Source: Tessaracoccus antarcticus (GTDB lineage: Bacteria > Actinomycetota > Actinomycetes > Propionibacteriales > Propionibacteriaceae). Taken from it: DNA of 57,959 bases. Below the pieces are notes generated by a model, which ran no database searches, was not told where the DNA came from, and worked only from the letters and a program-made list of their open reading frames with translations. The stretch is from NCBI RefSeq assembly GCF_003688855.1, contig NZ_REFW01000008.1:1-57959 (forward strand). Direction: 5' to 3'. A program made the position numbers and the translations under genes. This document shows positions 35,329 to 45,061 of this stretch, piece after piece. Each line of letters starts with the position of its first letter. Within the stretch, counting starts at the first letter, position 1.

Positions 35329-35824
35329 AGGAATTGATCAGGATGACCGCACCAGCGTCAGGGGCTGAGGGTCTGAACCATCAAGCACCCCACCCTGCGC
35401 GTCGAGCTCCCATGAGGCGCCAGTGCCTCTCGGCCGGGCGGGGGGATGACTCGGTGCGGGCACGGAGGCCTACCAAACGCTCGGCGTGAACCGTTAGGTC
35501 CGCGGAGAGAAGGTAGGTGATCCCGGTTTTTCAACTCGAAGGACGGGGGTTATCGAGATGGCAATTCCAGCGCCAGGTTTCATGCGGTGGTTGTCTTATC
35601 GACACGGCTAGAGATTCTTCGAGGATCATCCAGAGACCCCGGTCACCTCTCCCTACGAGCCGATCCCGCTCTACGCCGCACCAAAGACTTGCCTACCCCA
35701 GCCACCGTTGGTCATGATCAGTGACGACTATCTGGCACCTACCCGCGACGCAATGAAGTCCCACACACCTGGTGCATTCCGGATCTTTTCACTGTGACCT
35801 CTGTTGGGTGGGCTGTCTCTGGGT
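35329..35824. other. Region before the relaxase gene
   Basis: About 500 bp upstream of the MobF gene, where an origin of transfer would be expected. It contains the amber-interrupted small reading frame at 35558-35797. I saw no strong nic-flanking inverted repeat, so the oriT cannot be placed. Confidence 0.4.
35558..35797 (+). pseudogene. Small reading frame with in-frame TAG upstream of the relaxase
   Basis: From ATG 35558 the frame reads MAIPAPGFMRWLSYRHG, TAG at 35609-35611, then RFFEDHPETPVTSPYEPIPL and on to FRIFSL and TGA at 35795-35797: 79 sense positions with one amber. The sequence after the TAG has a protein-like composition and stays open for 61 codons. A GGACGGGGG stretch lies upstream. 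Either a recently inactivated small gene or a TAG read-through case; function unknown. It ends 27 bp before the relaxase ATG. Confidence 0.45.
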
Positions 35825-38800
35825 ATGACGGCGTCGTTGCACAAGCTGACGGCTGGGTCTGGGTATGACTACCTGACCCGGCAGGTCGCTGCCCAGGACT
35901 CGACGGAGAAGGGACACGCCACCTTGGCGTCGTACTACTCCGAGAAGGGAGAAACCCCAGGTACCTGGTGGGGGAGTGGACTGGCCGGATTGGGCGATGT
36001 GGCCGTGGGGGATCAGGTTTCGGCGGAGCAGATGAAGGCCCTGTTCGGTGCTGGCCTGCATCCGAACATGGCCTCCCGGCTGGCCGCCTTGCCGATCGAT
36101 GCGTCACCTACGGAGATTCGGGAGGCTTCGCGTTTGGGGGCGCCGTTCAAGGTGTTCTCCGGGGCAACAGGTTTTCAGAAAGAGGTGGCGATCCGCTGTG
36201 GCGTGTGGGAGGCGGCGCATCCGGGGGTGGGGGAGGTGCCGGTGGGGGTGAGGGCTGAGTTCCGCAACGACATTGTCCGGGAGGAGTTCGTCGAGCGGTT
36301 CGGTCGTGCGCCGAGCGTGTTGGAGTTGTCGTCTCAGGTGGCGCGGTTGTCGCGGGATCCGTCGACGGCGTGTGCCGGATTCGACCTCACGTTCACGCCG
36401 GTGAAGTCGGTCTCGGCGTTGTGGGCGGTGGCCCCGGTTCAGTTGGCGGCCCGGATCGAGGACGCCCACCATGCGGCTGTGGCGGATGCTTTGCGGTTTC
36501 TGGAGCAGCGGGCGTTGTTCACCCGCTGCGGGGCTGATGGGGTGCGGCAGGTCGACGTCACCGGCCTGGTGGCCGGGATGTTTGTGCATCGGGATTCCAG
36601 GGCGGGGGATCCGAACCTTCACACTCATGTCGCTGTGGCGAACAAGGTTCAAACCTTGGAGGGGAAGTGGTTGGCGATCGATGGCAGGTTGATCTTCAAG
36701 GCGAAGGTGGCTGTCAGTGAGACCTACAACACTCAACTCGAAGCACATCTCGCCAAGCTCGGGATCCGGTTCGCGGAGCGTGCCGACACGGAGCTGGGGA
36801 AGCGTCCGGTGCGGGAGGTGGTGGGTGTGCCGGGGGAGTTGTTGCAGCGGTGGTCGTCTCGGCGGGTGGCGATCGTGGCCAGGCAGGCGAAATTGGCGGC
36901 CAGGTTCCAGGACGAGCATGGGCGGCCGCCGACACCGGTGGAGGCGATCAAGTTGGCGCAGCAGGCCACGCTGGAGACCCGCGACGCCAAACACGAACCC
37001 CGAAGCCTCGATCAGCAGCGGGCCACGTGGCGGGCTGAGGCAGTCCAGGTGGTGGGGGAGGAGGGCATCAACGACTTGGTGGCGGCTGCCACCACACCGA
37101 ACCAGGGGGTCCAGCCGATCACTTCGGAGTGGGTGTCGTCGACGGCCCGTGAGGTGGTCGCTGCTGTGGAGGGGTCCCGGGCGACGTGGCAGGTGTGGCA
37201 TCTGCGTGCTGAGGCCTCCAGGCGTGTCCGGGAACGGGCCATCACCCCCGACACGGCGAGGGTGGTGACCGAGCAGCTGTTGCAGGAGGCGATCCGGCTG
37301 AGTGAACCTGTCGGTGACGCCGGCGGTGACGGAATTCACGAGCCCAATGTGCTGAGGCGTCGGGATGGGGCGTCGGTCTACACCGTGGCCGGGGCGCAGC
37401 TCTACACCTCCGAAACCATGCTCTCGGCCGAAAGCGACATTGTCGAGCTCGCCGGACAAACCGATGGGCGCCGGGTGGGAGAGATGGAGGTTTCACTGGC
37501 GCTGTTGGCTTCCACCGCCAACGGCATCACCCTCAATGCCGGTCAAACGAACTTGGTGCGGCAGATGGCAACCAGCGGGGTGAGGGTTCAACTTGCACTG
37601 GCGGCGGCGGGGTCGGGGAAGACCACCGCCTTGAAGGTGCTGGCGGATGCCTGGCGGGAGGGCGGCGGAACTGTTCTGGGGTTGGCGCCCTCCGCGGTGG
37701 CGGCCAGTGTGTTGCGGGACCAGACCGGGGATGCCACCACCATCGCCAAGTACGTCTGGGACCTGAACCACACCCATCAAGGCGCCATGGACGTAGGTGT
37801 CGGGGCGGACACGTTGGTGATCATCGACGAGGCGGGCATGGCCGACACCATCTCCCTGGCCACCGTGATCGGGCATGTCATCGGGCGGGGTGGCTCGGTC
37901 AGGTTGGTGGGGGATGACCAACAACTCGCCGCGATCAGCGCCGGTGGGGTTCTGCGTGACATCGCCGAGATCCACGGCGCTGTCGAACTGAACGACCTCC
38001 TGCGCTTCCGCGACCCGGCCGAGGCGGCTGCGTCGCTGGCGTTGCGGGATGGGCGTCTCGAAGCGTTGGGGTTCTACCTCGACACCGACCGCATCCATGC
38101 CGGCACCCGCGAATCCAGCCTCGAACAAGCGTTCAACGACTGGGCCAAGGACAGGGCTGCCGGGTTGGACAGTCTCATGTTGGCCGGAACCCGCGACACT
38201 GTCACTGATTTGAACCGCAGGGCCAGATCCCACCGCCTCACGGACTCAGCAGGGGGTGAGCTGGGGGAGGAGGTGGGGTTGGTGGATGCGAACTGGGCCT
38301 CGGCAGGGGATGTGATCGTCACCCGCCTCAACGATCGTCGGCTGGCGATCTCGGCGACGGACTGGGTCAAGAACGGTGACCGCTGGATGATCCAACACGT
38401 CACCCGGCAGGGCGTGGTGCGGGCCAGGCATTGTGACTCGGGCCTCATGGTGAGGTTGCCGCAGGACTATGTCGCCAGGTATGTGCAGCTGGGTTACGCC
38501 GTGACAGTGCACGCCGCCCAAGGACTGACAGTGGACGTCACACGGGGAGTTCTGACCGGTGATGAATCCCGGCAGCAGCTCTACGTCATGGCCACCCGCG
38601 GAAGACACGCCAACCACCTCTACATTCCCGTCGTCGGCGACGGTGATGAACACAGCCTCCTGCACCCCACCACCCTGCGACCCGAAACCGCAGTCGACGT
38701 CCTCCAGAGCGTCTTGGCCAGGGATGGTTCGCCACGCTCGGCCACCACGGAGGCCCGCGATCAGATGGCACCATCGATCAGACTCGGCCATGCCGCCGGC

Positions 38801-41197
38801 CGCTACGTTGATGCCCTCCACCTGGCCGCCGGAACCACCAACGATCCAGATGTTGTCACCGCCCTGGACATTGAAGCGGATCAGATCCTGGCAGGGTTGA
38901 CGTCGTGCGCGGCATGGCCGGCCCTGCGCGCCACCCTCCTCCTGCATGCGGTCGACGGCCACGACCCAGTCACCGAACTTCGCACCGCGGCTACGGTCCG
39001 TGAACTGGGATCAGCGGATGACCCGGCAGCTGTCCTGACCTGGCGGATCAACATTCCCACGGACAAAGGTCCGTTGCCGTGGCTGCCGCCCATCCCCGAA
39101 GCCTTGACCCGGCACCCAGATTGGGGTCCCTACCTGGCCGCCAGAACACACCTGGTGACATCGGCCACCGAAGAAGTACGGGAAACAGCCACCCGCTTGG
39201 GTAGGCCGGGCTGGTCGCTGCCCGGACAACCACTGACCCCCTCCCTGATCGAAGACGTTGAGATTTGGCGCGCCGCGACCGCTGTGGAGGCTGGAGACAG
39301 GCGGATCCTTGGAGCGGTACAACTGGGCGCCGCAGCACGGTCCTGGCAGCGTCACCTCGAAAACAGACTCCAAGCCGACATCCCCAGGGTGTGGGCGGAC
39401 ATGCTGGAAGACCTCCACCCCGACATCCGCAACGACCCCTTCACCGGCCCGCTCACCCACCGCATCGCAGCACTCCACACCGCCGAAGTCCCTATTTCGG
39501 AGATGCTGGCCGAAGCCGCTGCCGACGGACCCCTCCCCGCGGAGCAACCCGCCGCAGCCCTGTGGTGGCGCCTCTCCCGCCACCTCACCCCCACCCACAC
39601 CACCGCCACTGTTGACCCGGCCCCGATCAGCTGGGGCGCGGACCTGCAAACCTTGGTCGGCGTGGTCAAGGCAGTTGAGCTGGAAGGCAGTCGCTGGTGG
39701 CCCCTCCTGATCGAGGCGGTCAACGACGGCCTACATGCGGGACTGTCCTTGCGTGACTTGCTCGTCATCAATGATCGGGCTGATGTCTCACCTTTCGACG
39801 ACGACTGCCACGCCCTGATGTGGCGGGCCCACCAGCTCACCACCACACCCCCCGAAGCGGAGGAGGAGCCGCCCCACCCCGACGACCTCCCACCAGAAGA
39901 CCTTCACCACACCGACACCGATACCGATAGCGAAGAGGATCTCGACGAGGCACTCCGGCGCGCCGCCTGGGTGAAAGAGAACACTGAGCCGGACTTCACC
40001 GAGATCAAACTCCGCCGGGACTTCGCCTCCGCAGACCGTTGGGAGGCCACCCCCCACACCCCAGAGCGCCTGGCCCTGGTCAATGATCTGGCCGCAGACT
40101 TCTACACCCGCCAGCTACCCGGCTCGTGGGCACACCCCTACCTCACCCACCGCCTCGGTAATGACATCGCCGGGGACATCCGGTTCCGTGCTGGCTACGC
40201 ACCCCAGGGCTGGACCCACCTTGTCACCCACCTCCGCAACCACGGCATCACCGATGACGAAATGCTCACCGCCGGTCTCGCCATCCGCACCCGCGACGGC
40301 CGACCCATCGACAAATTCCGCGACAGACTCACCTTCCCCATCACAGCCGATGGCACGGTGGTCGGTTTTGTTGGCCGCCGCAACCCTGCCCGTCTTGATG
40401 ACGCGGCCGGGCCGAAGTACCTCAACACCGCCACCACACCCATGTTCAGCAAACGAGACGTCCTCTTCGGCCACGACCACCTCACCCCCGACACCGTCCC
40501 GGTCATCGTCGAAGGCCCCATCGACGCCATCGCCATCACGCTGGCCGGGCACGGTCACTACATCGGCGTCGCACCCCTGGGCACCGCCCTAACCCACGAA
40601 CAAACCCTCACCCTCCCCCCAACACAGACCCCGATCATCGGCACCGACGCCGACAACGCCGGCACCCTGGCCGCCGAGAACATCTTCTGGATACTGGCCG
40701 CCCACCGCCTCGACCCCACCCGACTCGCCCTACCCGCTGGCAGCGACCCCGCCGACATCCTGCACACCCAAGGCCCGCAGCCCCTCCGTGACCTTCTCGA
40801 GTGTGCCTACCCCCAAGCCGACCACATGACCAACGAGCGCCTGATCCACCTCCCGCACCCGGAAGCACAATCCCAGCTCGCCAGCATCCTTGCAGCCCGC
40901 CCCGCTAATACCTGGCCCCAGCTCACCAACCTTGTCTCCGACGACACCAAGACTGTGAAGGGTGCGCTATTGGAGGCCGCCTCAGCCTGGACCACCGCCC
41001 CTGTGGAAAAAGCCGATGCTGCCCGAGAACAAACCCGACAACTACGCACCCGCCTACAGGAACTCGACGACTCCGACCAAACAACAACCCACATCCCGGG
41101 GCGGCCGCAGCAGGCCACACCCGCATTCCCCAACACACACGAGCGCTACCTCCGCCGCAGCCAACACCCACCCCGGAGTACCGGTCCACGTCGCTGA
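35825..41197 (+). CDS. traA: MobF relaxase-helicase fused to a DnaG-type primase domain
   Basis: 1790 residues from ATG 35825; an upstream TTG is less likely since MTASLHKLTAGSGYDYL is the usual family start. N-terminal TrwC-type relaxase with the Tyr pair ASYYSEKGE (37-38) and the metal-binding NLHTHVAVANK (about 263). Then a superfamily 1 helicase: Walker A AAAGSGKTT (about 595), Walker B VIIDEAGM (about 666), and VHAAQGLTVD (about 900). The C-terminal 450 residues are primase-like: core RFRAGYAPQGW, KFRDRLTFPI (about 1498) and TOPRIM EGPIDAIAI (about 1562) with TDADNAG (about 1607). It would nick and unwind oriT DNA and may prime the transferred strand. No coupling protein or mating-pore genes are visible. 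Confidence 0.95.
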   Translation: MTASLHKLTAGSGYDYLTRQVAAQDSTEKGHATLASYYSEKGETPGTWWGSGLAGLGDVAVGDQVSAEQMKALFGAGLHPNMASRLAALPIDASPTEIREASRLGAPFKVFSGATGFQKEVAIRCGVWEAAHPGVGEVPVGVRAEFRNDIVREEFVERFGRAPSVLELSSQVARLSRDPSTACAGFDLTFTPVKSVSALWAVAPVQLAARIEDAHHAAVADALRFLEQRALFTRCGADGVRQVDVTGLVAGMFVHRDSRAGDPNLHTHVAVANKVQTLEGKWLAIDGRLIFKAKVAVSETYNTQLEAHLAKLGIRFAERADTELGKRPVREVVGVPGELLQRWSSRRVAIVARQAKLAARFQDEHGRPPTPVEAIKLAQQATLETRDAKHEPRSLDQQRATWRAEAVQVVGEEGINDLVAAATTPNQGVQPITSEWVSSTAREVVAAVEGSRATWQVWHLRAEASRRVRERAITPDTARVVTEQLLQEAIRLSEPVGDAGGDGIHEPNVLRRRDGASVYTVAGAQLYTSETMLSAESDIVELAGQTDGRRVGEMEVSLALLASTANGITLNAGQTNLVRQMATSGVRVQLALAAAGSGKTTALKVLADAWREGGGTVLGLAPSAVAASVLRDQTGDATTIAKYVWDLNHTHQGAMDVGVGADTLVIIDEAGMADTISLATVIGHVIGRGGSVRLVGDDQQLAAISAGGVLRDIAEIHGAVELNDLLRFRDPAEAAASLALRDGRLEALGFYLDTDRIHAGTRESSLEQAFNDWAKDRAAGLDSLMLAGTRDTVTDLNRRARSHRLTDSAGGELGEEVGLVDANWASAGDVIVTRLNDRRLAISATDWVKNGDRWMIQHVTRQGVVRARHCDSGLMVRLPQDYVARYVQLGYAVTVHAAQGLTVDVTRGVLTGDESRQQLYVMATRGRHANHLYIPVVGDGDEHSLLHPTTLRPETAVDVLQSVLARDGSPRSATTEARDQMAPSIRLGHAAGRYVDALHLAAGTTNDPDVVTALDIEADQILAGLTSCAAWPALRATLLLHAVDGHDPVTELRTAATVRELGSADDPAAVLTWRINIPTDKGPLPWLPPIPEALTRHPDWGPYLAARTHLVTSATEEVRETATRLGRPGWSLPGQPLTPSLIEDVEIWRAATAVEAGDRRILGAVQLGAAARSWQRHLENRLQADIPRVWADMLEDLHPDIRNDPFTGPLTHRIAALHTAEVPISEMLAEAAADGPLPAEQPAAALWWRLSRHLTPTHTTATVDPAPISWGADLQTLVGVVKAVELEGSRWWPLLIEAVNDGLHAGLSLRDLLVINDRADVSPFDDDCHALMWRAHQLTTTPPEAEEEPPHPDDLPPEDLHHTDTDTDSEEDLDEALRRAAWVKENTEPDFTEIKLRRDFASADRWEATPHTPERLALVNDLAADFYTRQLPGSWAHPYLTHRLGNDIAGDIRFRAGYAPQGWTHLVTHLRNHGITDDEMLTAGLAIRTRDGRPIDKFRDRLTFPITADGTVVGFVGRRNPARLDDAAGPKYLNTATTPMFSKRDVLFGHDHLTPDTVPVIVEGPIDAIAITLAGHGHYIGVAPLGTALTHEQTLTLPPTQTPIIGTDADNAGTLAAENIFWILAAHRLDPTRLALPAGSDPADILHTQGPQPLRDLLECAYPQADHMTNERLIHLPHPEAQSQLASILAARPANTWPQLTNLVSDDTKTVKGALLEAASAWTTAPVEKADAAREQTRQLRTRLQELDDSDQTTTHIPGRPQQATPAFPNTHERYLRRSQHPPRSTGPRR

Positions 41198-41240
41198 ATC
41201 ATAGGCGGGCGCCCCAGCCCACGCGCAAGACCATCGGGAC

Positions 41241-41558
41241 TGCTGCACATCTTGGTGACAGGTTGGGTTAGGCGGCTGGAGGGCAGTTGTGGTCATGATG
41301 GTCTCGTACTCGACGGGGGTCAACCGGGCCAGACGTTGTTGACGTCGGCGACGGTGGTAAGTCCGCTCGATCCAGGTGATGATCGCCAGCCGGAGTTCGT
41401 TCCTGGTGGCCCAGCGTTGCCGGTCCAACACGTTCTTCTGGAGCAGAGCGAAAAACGATTCCATGGCCGCATTGTCACCGGCCGATGCGACTTGGCCCAT
41501 CGAGCCGGCCAAGCGGTGGCGCCGGAGGGCGGCAAGAAACTTGCGGGATCGAAATTGA
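41241..41558 (-). pseudogene. IS3 orfB transposase, 3' part
   Basis: Continues the orfB product after the IS30 insertion: FRSRKFLAALRRHRLAGSMG, then GDNAAMESFFALLQKNVLD, with the third catalytic Glu in AAMESFF, followed by the ERTYHRRRRQQRLARLTPVE end typical of IS3-family transposases. Its natural upstream sequence is at 44476-45061. Confidence 0.88.
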
Positions 41559-41603
41559 CCGGGTTCAACCCGTGGAAGCAACACCTGGAGTCAGGAGGGT
41601 GTT

Positions 41604-42472
41604 GTGGCACGACCATCGGAGTGGATGCGAGAGGTGACAGGGCGAGCGCCGATGAAGTCGCCTGGCCATCCCGGGCATCAACGCTTGATAGAGCGGTTGT
41701 TCTGGGAACGGGTCAGTGCGGGTTTGCTGCCGTCGGAGGCCGGGGTCGTGGTGGGTGTGTCGGCGGTGGCTGGCTCGCGGTGGTTCCGCGATGCTGGCGG
41801 TATGTCGCCGTACTCGTGGGGGCCACCGTCGGGCCGGTACTTATCGTTTGCAGAGCGTGAGGAGATCGCGCTGCTGCGGGTTCAGGGAGTTGGGGTACGC
41901 AAGATCGCGGCGGCACTGGGACGTAGCCCATCGACGATCTCACGTGAGTTACGGCGCAACGCCGCCACCAGGGGCGGGAAACTCGATTACCGGGCATCAG
42001 TGGCGCAGTGGAAGGCCGAGCTATTCGCCAGGCGCCCGAAGACGGCCAAGCTGGCCGAGAATCCACGGCTGCGTGACTACGTTCAAGAGCGTCTAGCTGG
42101 GCAGATCAACGATCCAGATCACAACCCTGCAGGTCCGGCGACAGGGGCGTGGACCGGCCGAAACAAGCCGCATCGATCTGATCGGCAATGGGTACGGGCA
42201 TGGAGTCCGGAGCAGATCTCCAAGCGCCTCAAGCTCGACTTCCCCGATGATGAGTCCATGCGCATCAGTCACGAGGCGATCTACCAAGCCCTATACATCG
42301 AGGGCCGAGGAGCGCTCAAGCGTGAGTTGATTCTGTGTCTACGCACCGGGCGGGCGCTGCGGATGCCCCGCGCGAGGTCCAAGCGCGTGACATGGGCCCA
42401 CGTCACTCCCGAGGTACTGATCAGCCAACGCCCAGCAGAGGCCGATGACCGAGCTGTCCCTGGCCACTGGGA
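41604..42472 (+). pseudogene. IS30-family transposase, 5' part
   Basis: First 290 residues of an IS30 transposase: helix-turn-helix with YLSFAEREEIALLRVQG and KIAAALGRSPSTISREL, then the start of the catalytic domain up to GHWE. Split at the codon for Glu by the IS110 element. Joining 41604-42472 to 43939-44464 gives 1395 bases, an uninterrupted 464-residue protein, so the insertion is recent or the copy well preserved. Confidence 0.93.
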
Positions 42473-42487
42473 ATCTCAATGAAGATG

Positions 42488-43693
42488 TCAAGCAGCAGTC
42501 TGGATGTTGGAGGCCACAGGTTCCATGTAGTGAGTGTTGTCGCGAAGGATCGCCCAGATCACGTTCATGCGCCGGCGGGCCAGGGCGATGAGCGCTTGCT
42601 TGTGTGACTTTCCCTCAGCTCGTTTGCGATCATAGAACGTTCTCGATGCTGGGCTGTTTTTGAGGCTTGATAGGGCGGCGAGGTAGCAGGTGCGCAGGAG
42701 TCGTCGGTTGAAGCGTCGTGGCCGGTGAAGGTTCCCACTGATGCGTCCAGAGTCTCTCGGGACGGGTGCGAGACCAGCGACGCAAGCAAGCCGGTCGACG
42801 TTGTCGAACGCGTCGAGGCTGCCGCCAATCTGCGCGAGGAACGTGGCAGCGAGAACGGGTCCGAACCCGGGCATGCTGAGCAGGTTCGTGGCGCCGTGAT
42901 GCTGGGCGACTTGCTGCGTGATCTCAGCGTCGATGCCGGCGAGGTCGTCATCGATAGCGGCAATCTTCGCGGCGAGCTTGGATACCAGCGCCGACCCGAC
43001 GGATTGGGCAGGCAGGTTGGTGCCCTGCGCGTGAGCGGCACCGACAGCTGCCTTCGCGACGCCAGCGCTATTGCGGCAGCCTCGCGCCTTCAACCACGCT
43101 GCGAGCCGGGTGACACCGATCCTACGGAGACTCTCTGGGGTCGCGTAGTGAGATAGCAGCACAAGGGCGGCCTTGTTCTTCGAGTAGTCGAACGCCCGCT
43201 CCAACGCAGGAAAGTACTCGAGCATCGTTGCGCGCAACCGGTTGATCGCGCGCACTCGATCATGGACGACATCTAACCGGTGAGAGGTCAGCAGACGCAG
43301 ATCGACGGCGACTTGAGTGGCGATCCGGACAGGCTGAAGGTCGGTGCGCATGCGGGCCTGGTCGGCGATGATGCGGGCGTCCTTCGCGTCGGTCTTCCCG
43401 TCACCCCGATACGTCGCCGCAGCGTGATGCACGACCCTGCCAGGGATGTAGAGCAGCTGCTGCCCGTGAGCGGCGAGCAAAGCGATCAGCAAGGCGGCAC
43501 CACCATCGGTGAGGTCCGTCGCCCAACAGATCTCGCCTTGACCGTCGAGGTCCATGACGGTGGAGATCAGGTCGAGCAGCGGAGTCTCGTCGTTGGTGAC
43601 TTTCGTAGACAACAAGACAGTTCCGTAGCGGTCGATCACGACACAATGATGCGTTGTTTTGCCGGCGTCGATTCCGGCCCAAAGTGTCGGCAT
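42488..43693 (-). CDS. IS110-family transposase/recombinase (DEDD)
   Basis: 401 residues from ATG 43693. N-terminal RuvC-like DEDD domain begins MPTLWAGIDAGKTTHH with the first Asp at position 7, and continues through ICWATDLTDGGAALL and YRGDGKTDAKDARIIA. A helical middle leads to the C-terminal transposase_20 domain with LLSMPGFGPVLAATFLAQIGG and VDRLACVAGLAPVPRDSG. Full length for the family with no frameshift, so probably active. It recombines target and donor DNA under guidance of the bridge RNA. Confidence 0.95.
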   Translation of the reverse strand: MPTLWAGIDAGKTTHHCVVIDRYGTVLLSTKVTNDETPLLDLISTVMDLDGQGEICWATDLTDGGAALLIALLAAHGQQLLYIPGRVVHHAAATYRGDGKTDAKDARIIADQARMRTDLQPVRIATQVAVDLRLLTSHRLDVVHDRVRAINRLRATMLEYFPALERAFDYSKNKAALVLLSHYATPESLRRIGVTRLAAWLKARGCRNSAGVAKAAVGAAHAQGTNLPAQSVGSALVSKLAAKIAAIDDDLAGIDAEITQQVAQHHGATNLLSMPGFGPVLAATFLAQIGGSLDAFDNVDRLACVAGLAPVPRDSGRISGNLHRPRRFNRRLLRTCYLAALSSLKNSPASRTFYDRKRAEGKSHKQALIALARRRMNVIWAILRDNTHYMEPVASNIQTAA

Positions 43694-43734
43694 GGGGTTG
43701 TAGTCCTCTCGATCAGATGGGTGATTGTTCCCCT

Positions 43735-43885
43735 CGTCGATGACCACGCCGGCACGTCCTTACCCAACGATTACTGTCGCAATTCTCAATCAGCGGTCGA
43801 GTCATCAGCGGGCAGCGGGCGGCCATTCCCAGTGAGCCGTCCAGGCGGCAGGGAGACAAACTAAGCCATACCCGCTGCCCGAGGG
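43735..43885 (-). ncRNA. Predicted IS110 bridge RNA
   Basis: Minus-strand non-coding end of the IS110 element. Target loop: 10-bp stem GGGCAGCGGG/CCCGCTGCCC (43871-43880 with 43810-43819) enclosing GTCTCCCT (43857-43850), a small hairpin GCCG/CGGC, and CACTGGGA (43834-43827). The first equals the target strand left of the insertion (plus-strand AGGGAGAC, 43938-43945), the second is complementary to the right side (plus-strand CACTGGGA, 42465-42472). Donor loop: ATTGAGA (43790-43784) equals the right end of the element and GTAAGGA (43763-43757) is complementary to its left end. Guide order left-then-right in each loop, as known for IS621. Exact ends of the RNA are unknown. Confidence 0.8.
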
Positions 43886-43938
43886 TGACCGGAAACGCTA
43901 CTCCAACTCGGATCCGGCCTCACCAAACAGCGTAAGGA

Positions 43939-44464
43939 GGGAGACCTCATCATCGGCACCGGCCGCTCCGCCATCGGCACCGTAGTGGAGCGCACCACCC
44001 GGTTCACCATGCTTGTCCACCTCCCTCGCGAGGAGGGCTGGGCCGCAACAGCTCCGGTCAAGAACGGCCCCGCACTCAGCGGCTACGGCGCCGTCTCGAT
44101 GAACAAGGCACTGTCAGCCACTATGACGACCATGCCGGAGCAACTCCTGCGGTCGCTGACCTGGGACCGTGGCAAGGAACTCTCGGGCCATATGGCATTC
44201 AAGATGACCACCGGACTTCCGGTCTACTTCGCCGACCCTCATAGCCCCTGGCAGCGCGGGACGAACGAAAACACCAACGGGCTTCTTCGCCAATACTTCC
44301 CCAAAGGAACAGATCTATCTCGATGGGACGCCGGAGACCTCGCAGCGGTTGCCAACGCACTCAACACACGATCCCGCAAGACCCTCGGCTGGCGCACCCC
44401 CGCCGAAGCGATGGATCAGCATCTACGATTACTTCAAAGCAGCAGTGTTGCGACGACCAGTTGA
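43939..44464 (+). pseudogene. IS30-family transposase, 3' part
   Basis: Last 174 codons of the interrupted IS30 transposase: GDLIIGTG, LTWDRGKELSGHMAFK, FADPHSPWQRGTNENTNGLL with the DDE residues of the IS30 catalytic domain, and RKTLGWRTPAEAM near the end. In frame with 41604-42472 once the IS110 element is removed. Confidence 0.93.
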
Positions 44465-44475
44465 ATCCGCCTTGA

Positions 44476-45061
44476 GATCCTCGGTCAGAATGAACGATGC
44501 AACCGGCCACGTCACCGCGACGGGCAACGGCCATGTTCAGCGCGTCGACTGCCAGCTTGGCCTTCATCCGATCGGAGATGGAGTAGCCGACGATGCGGTT
44601 GGAGAAGACATCTTTGATCGCGCAGAGGTACAGCTTTCCGCTGCTGGCTGGGATGTTCCGTGATGTCGGTCAACCACAACTGGTTCGGCTTCTCCGCGGC
44701 GAATTTGCGCTCCACCAGGTCGTCATGGGCCGGTGGGCCGGGCCTCTTGCCGTTGGCGCCGCGCTTCTTCCCGAACACTGACCACCACCTGTTGTCCGCG
44801 CAGATCCGCCACACCGTGCGGTCGCAGCGTTGATGTCCGGTTGCGCGGAACTTCATCGGCCAGGAGCCGGTATCCGAACTCTGGATCATCACGATGCGCG
44901 TCGAACAGCGCGTTGGCAAGGTAGGCATCAGCGATTTCACGGGTACTGATCGGGGCGGCAAGCCAGCGGTAGTAGGGCTGGCGGGCGAGCTTGAGGACCC
45001 GGCACGAGACCGTGACGGGGATCCCGTCAGCGGCCAGCTCAGATACGAGCGGGTACATCAT
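44476..45061 (-). pseudogene. IS3 orfB transposase, 5' part with frameshifts
   Basis: Reads MMYPLVSELAADGIPVTVSC from 45061 (overlapping the orfA stop), shifts frame near 44860 into GHQRCDRTVWRICADNRWWS and FAAEKPNQLWLTDITEH (first catalytic Asp), shifts again near 44660 into SSGKLYLCAIKDVFSNRIVG and ends at VHSDRGSQ (second catalytic Asp) where IS30 inserted. Two frameshifts show it decayed independently of the insertion. Confidence 0.87.

Larger units (their letters stand above)
42471..43936 (-). mobile_element. IS110-family element inside the IS30 transposase gene
   Basis: 1466 bp, transposase on the minus strand. No inverted ends or long target duplication, as expected for IS110. Both junctions show the dinucleotide TC (element orientation; GA on the plus strand at 42471-42472 and 43937-43938), the apparent core. 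Deleting one core plus the interior restores the IS30 frame. The 243-bp non-coding end upstream of the transposase (43694-43936) holds the bridge RNA. Orientation: left end at 43936, right end at 42473. Confidence 0.9.
41559..44471 (+). mobile_element. IS30-family element, interrupted by IS110 (middle layer)
   Basis: Ends CCGGGTTCAAC (left, from 41559) and, reading inward from the right, GGCGGATTCAAC (to 44471), with further inverted similarity (GCAACAC after 8 bases in both). It is flanked by TTGA at 41555-41558 and 44472-44475, a target duplication in the IS3 orfB gene that joins HSDRGSQ to FRSRKF when removed. Total 2913 bp, or 1447 bp without the IS110 insert. Confidence 0.85.

Noticed and set aside
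36104..37459. 451-codon minus-strand frame within the relaxase gene
   Set aside because: Overlaps the relaxase domain completely; composition (Arg, His, Pro) is that of a shadow frame.
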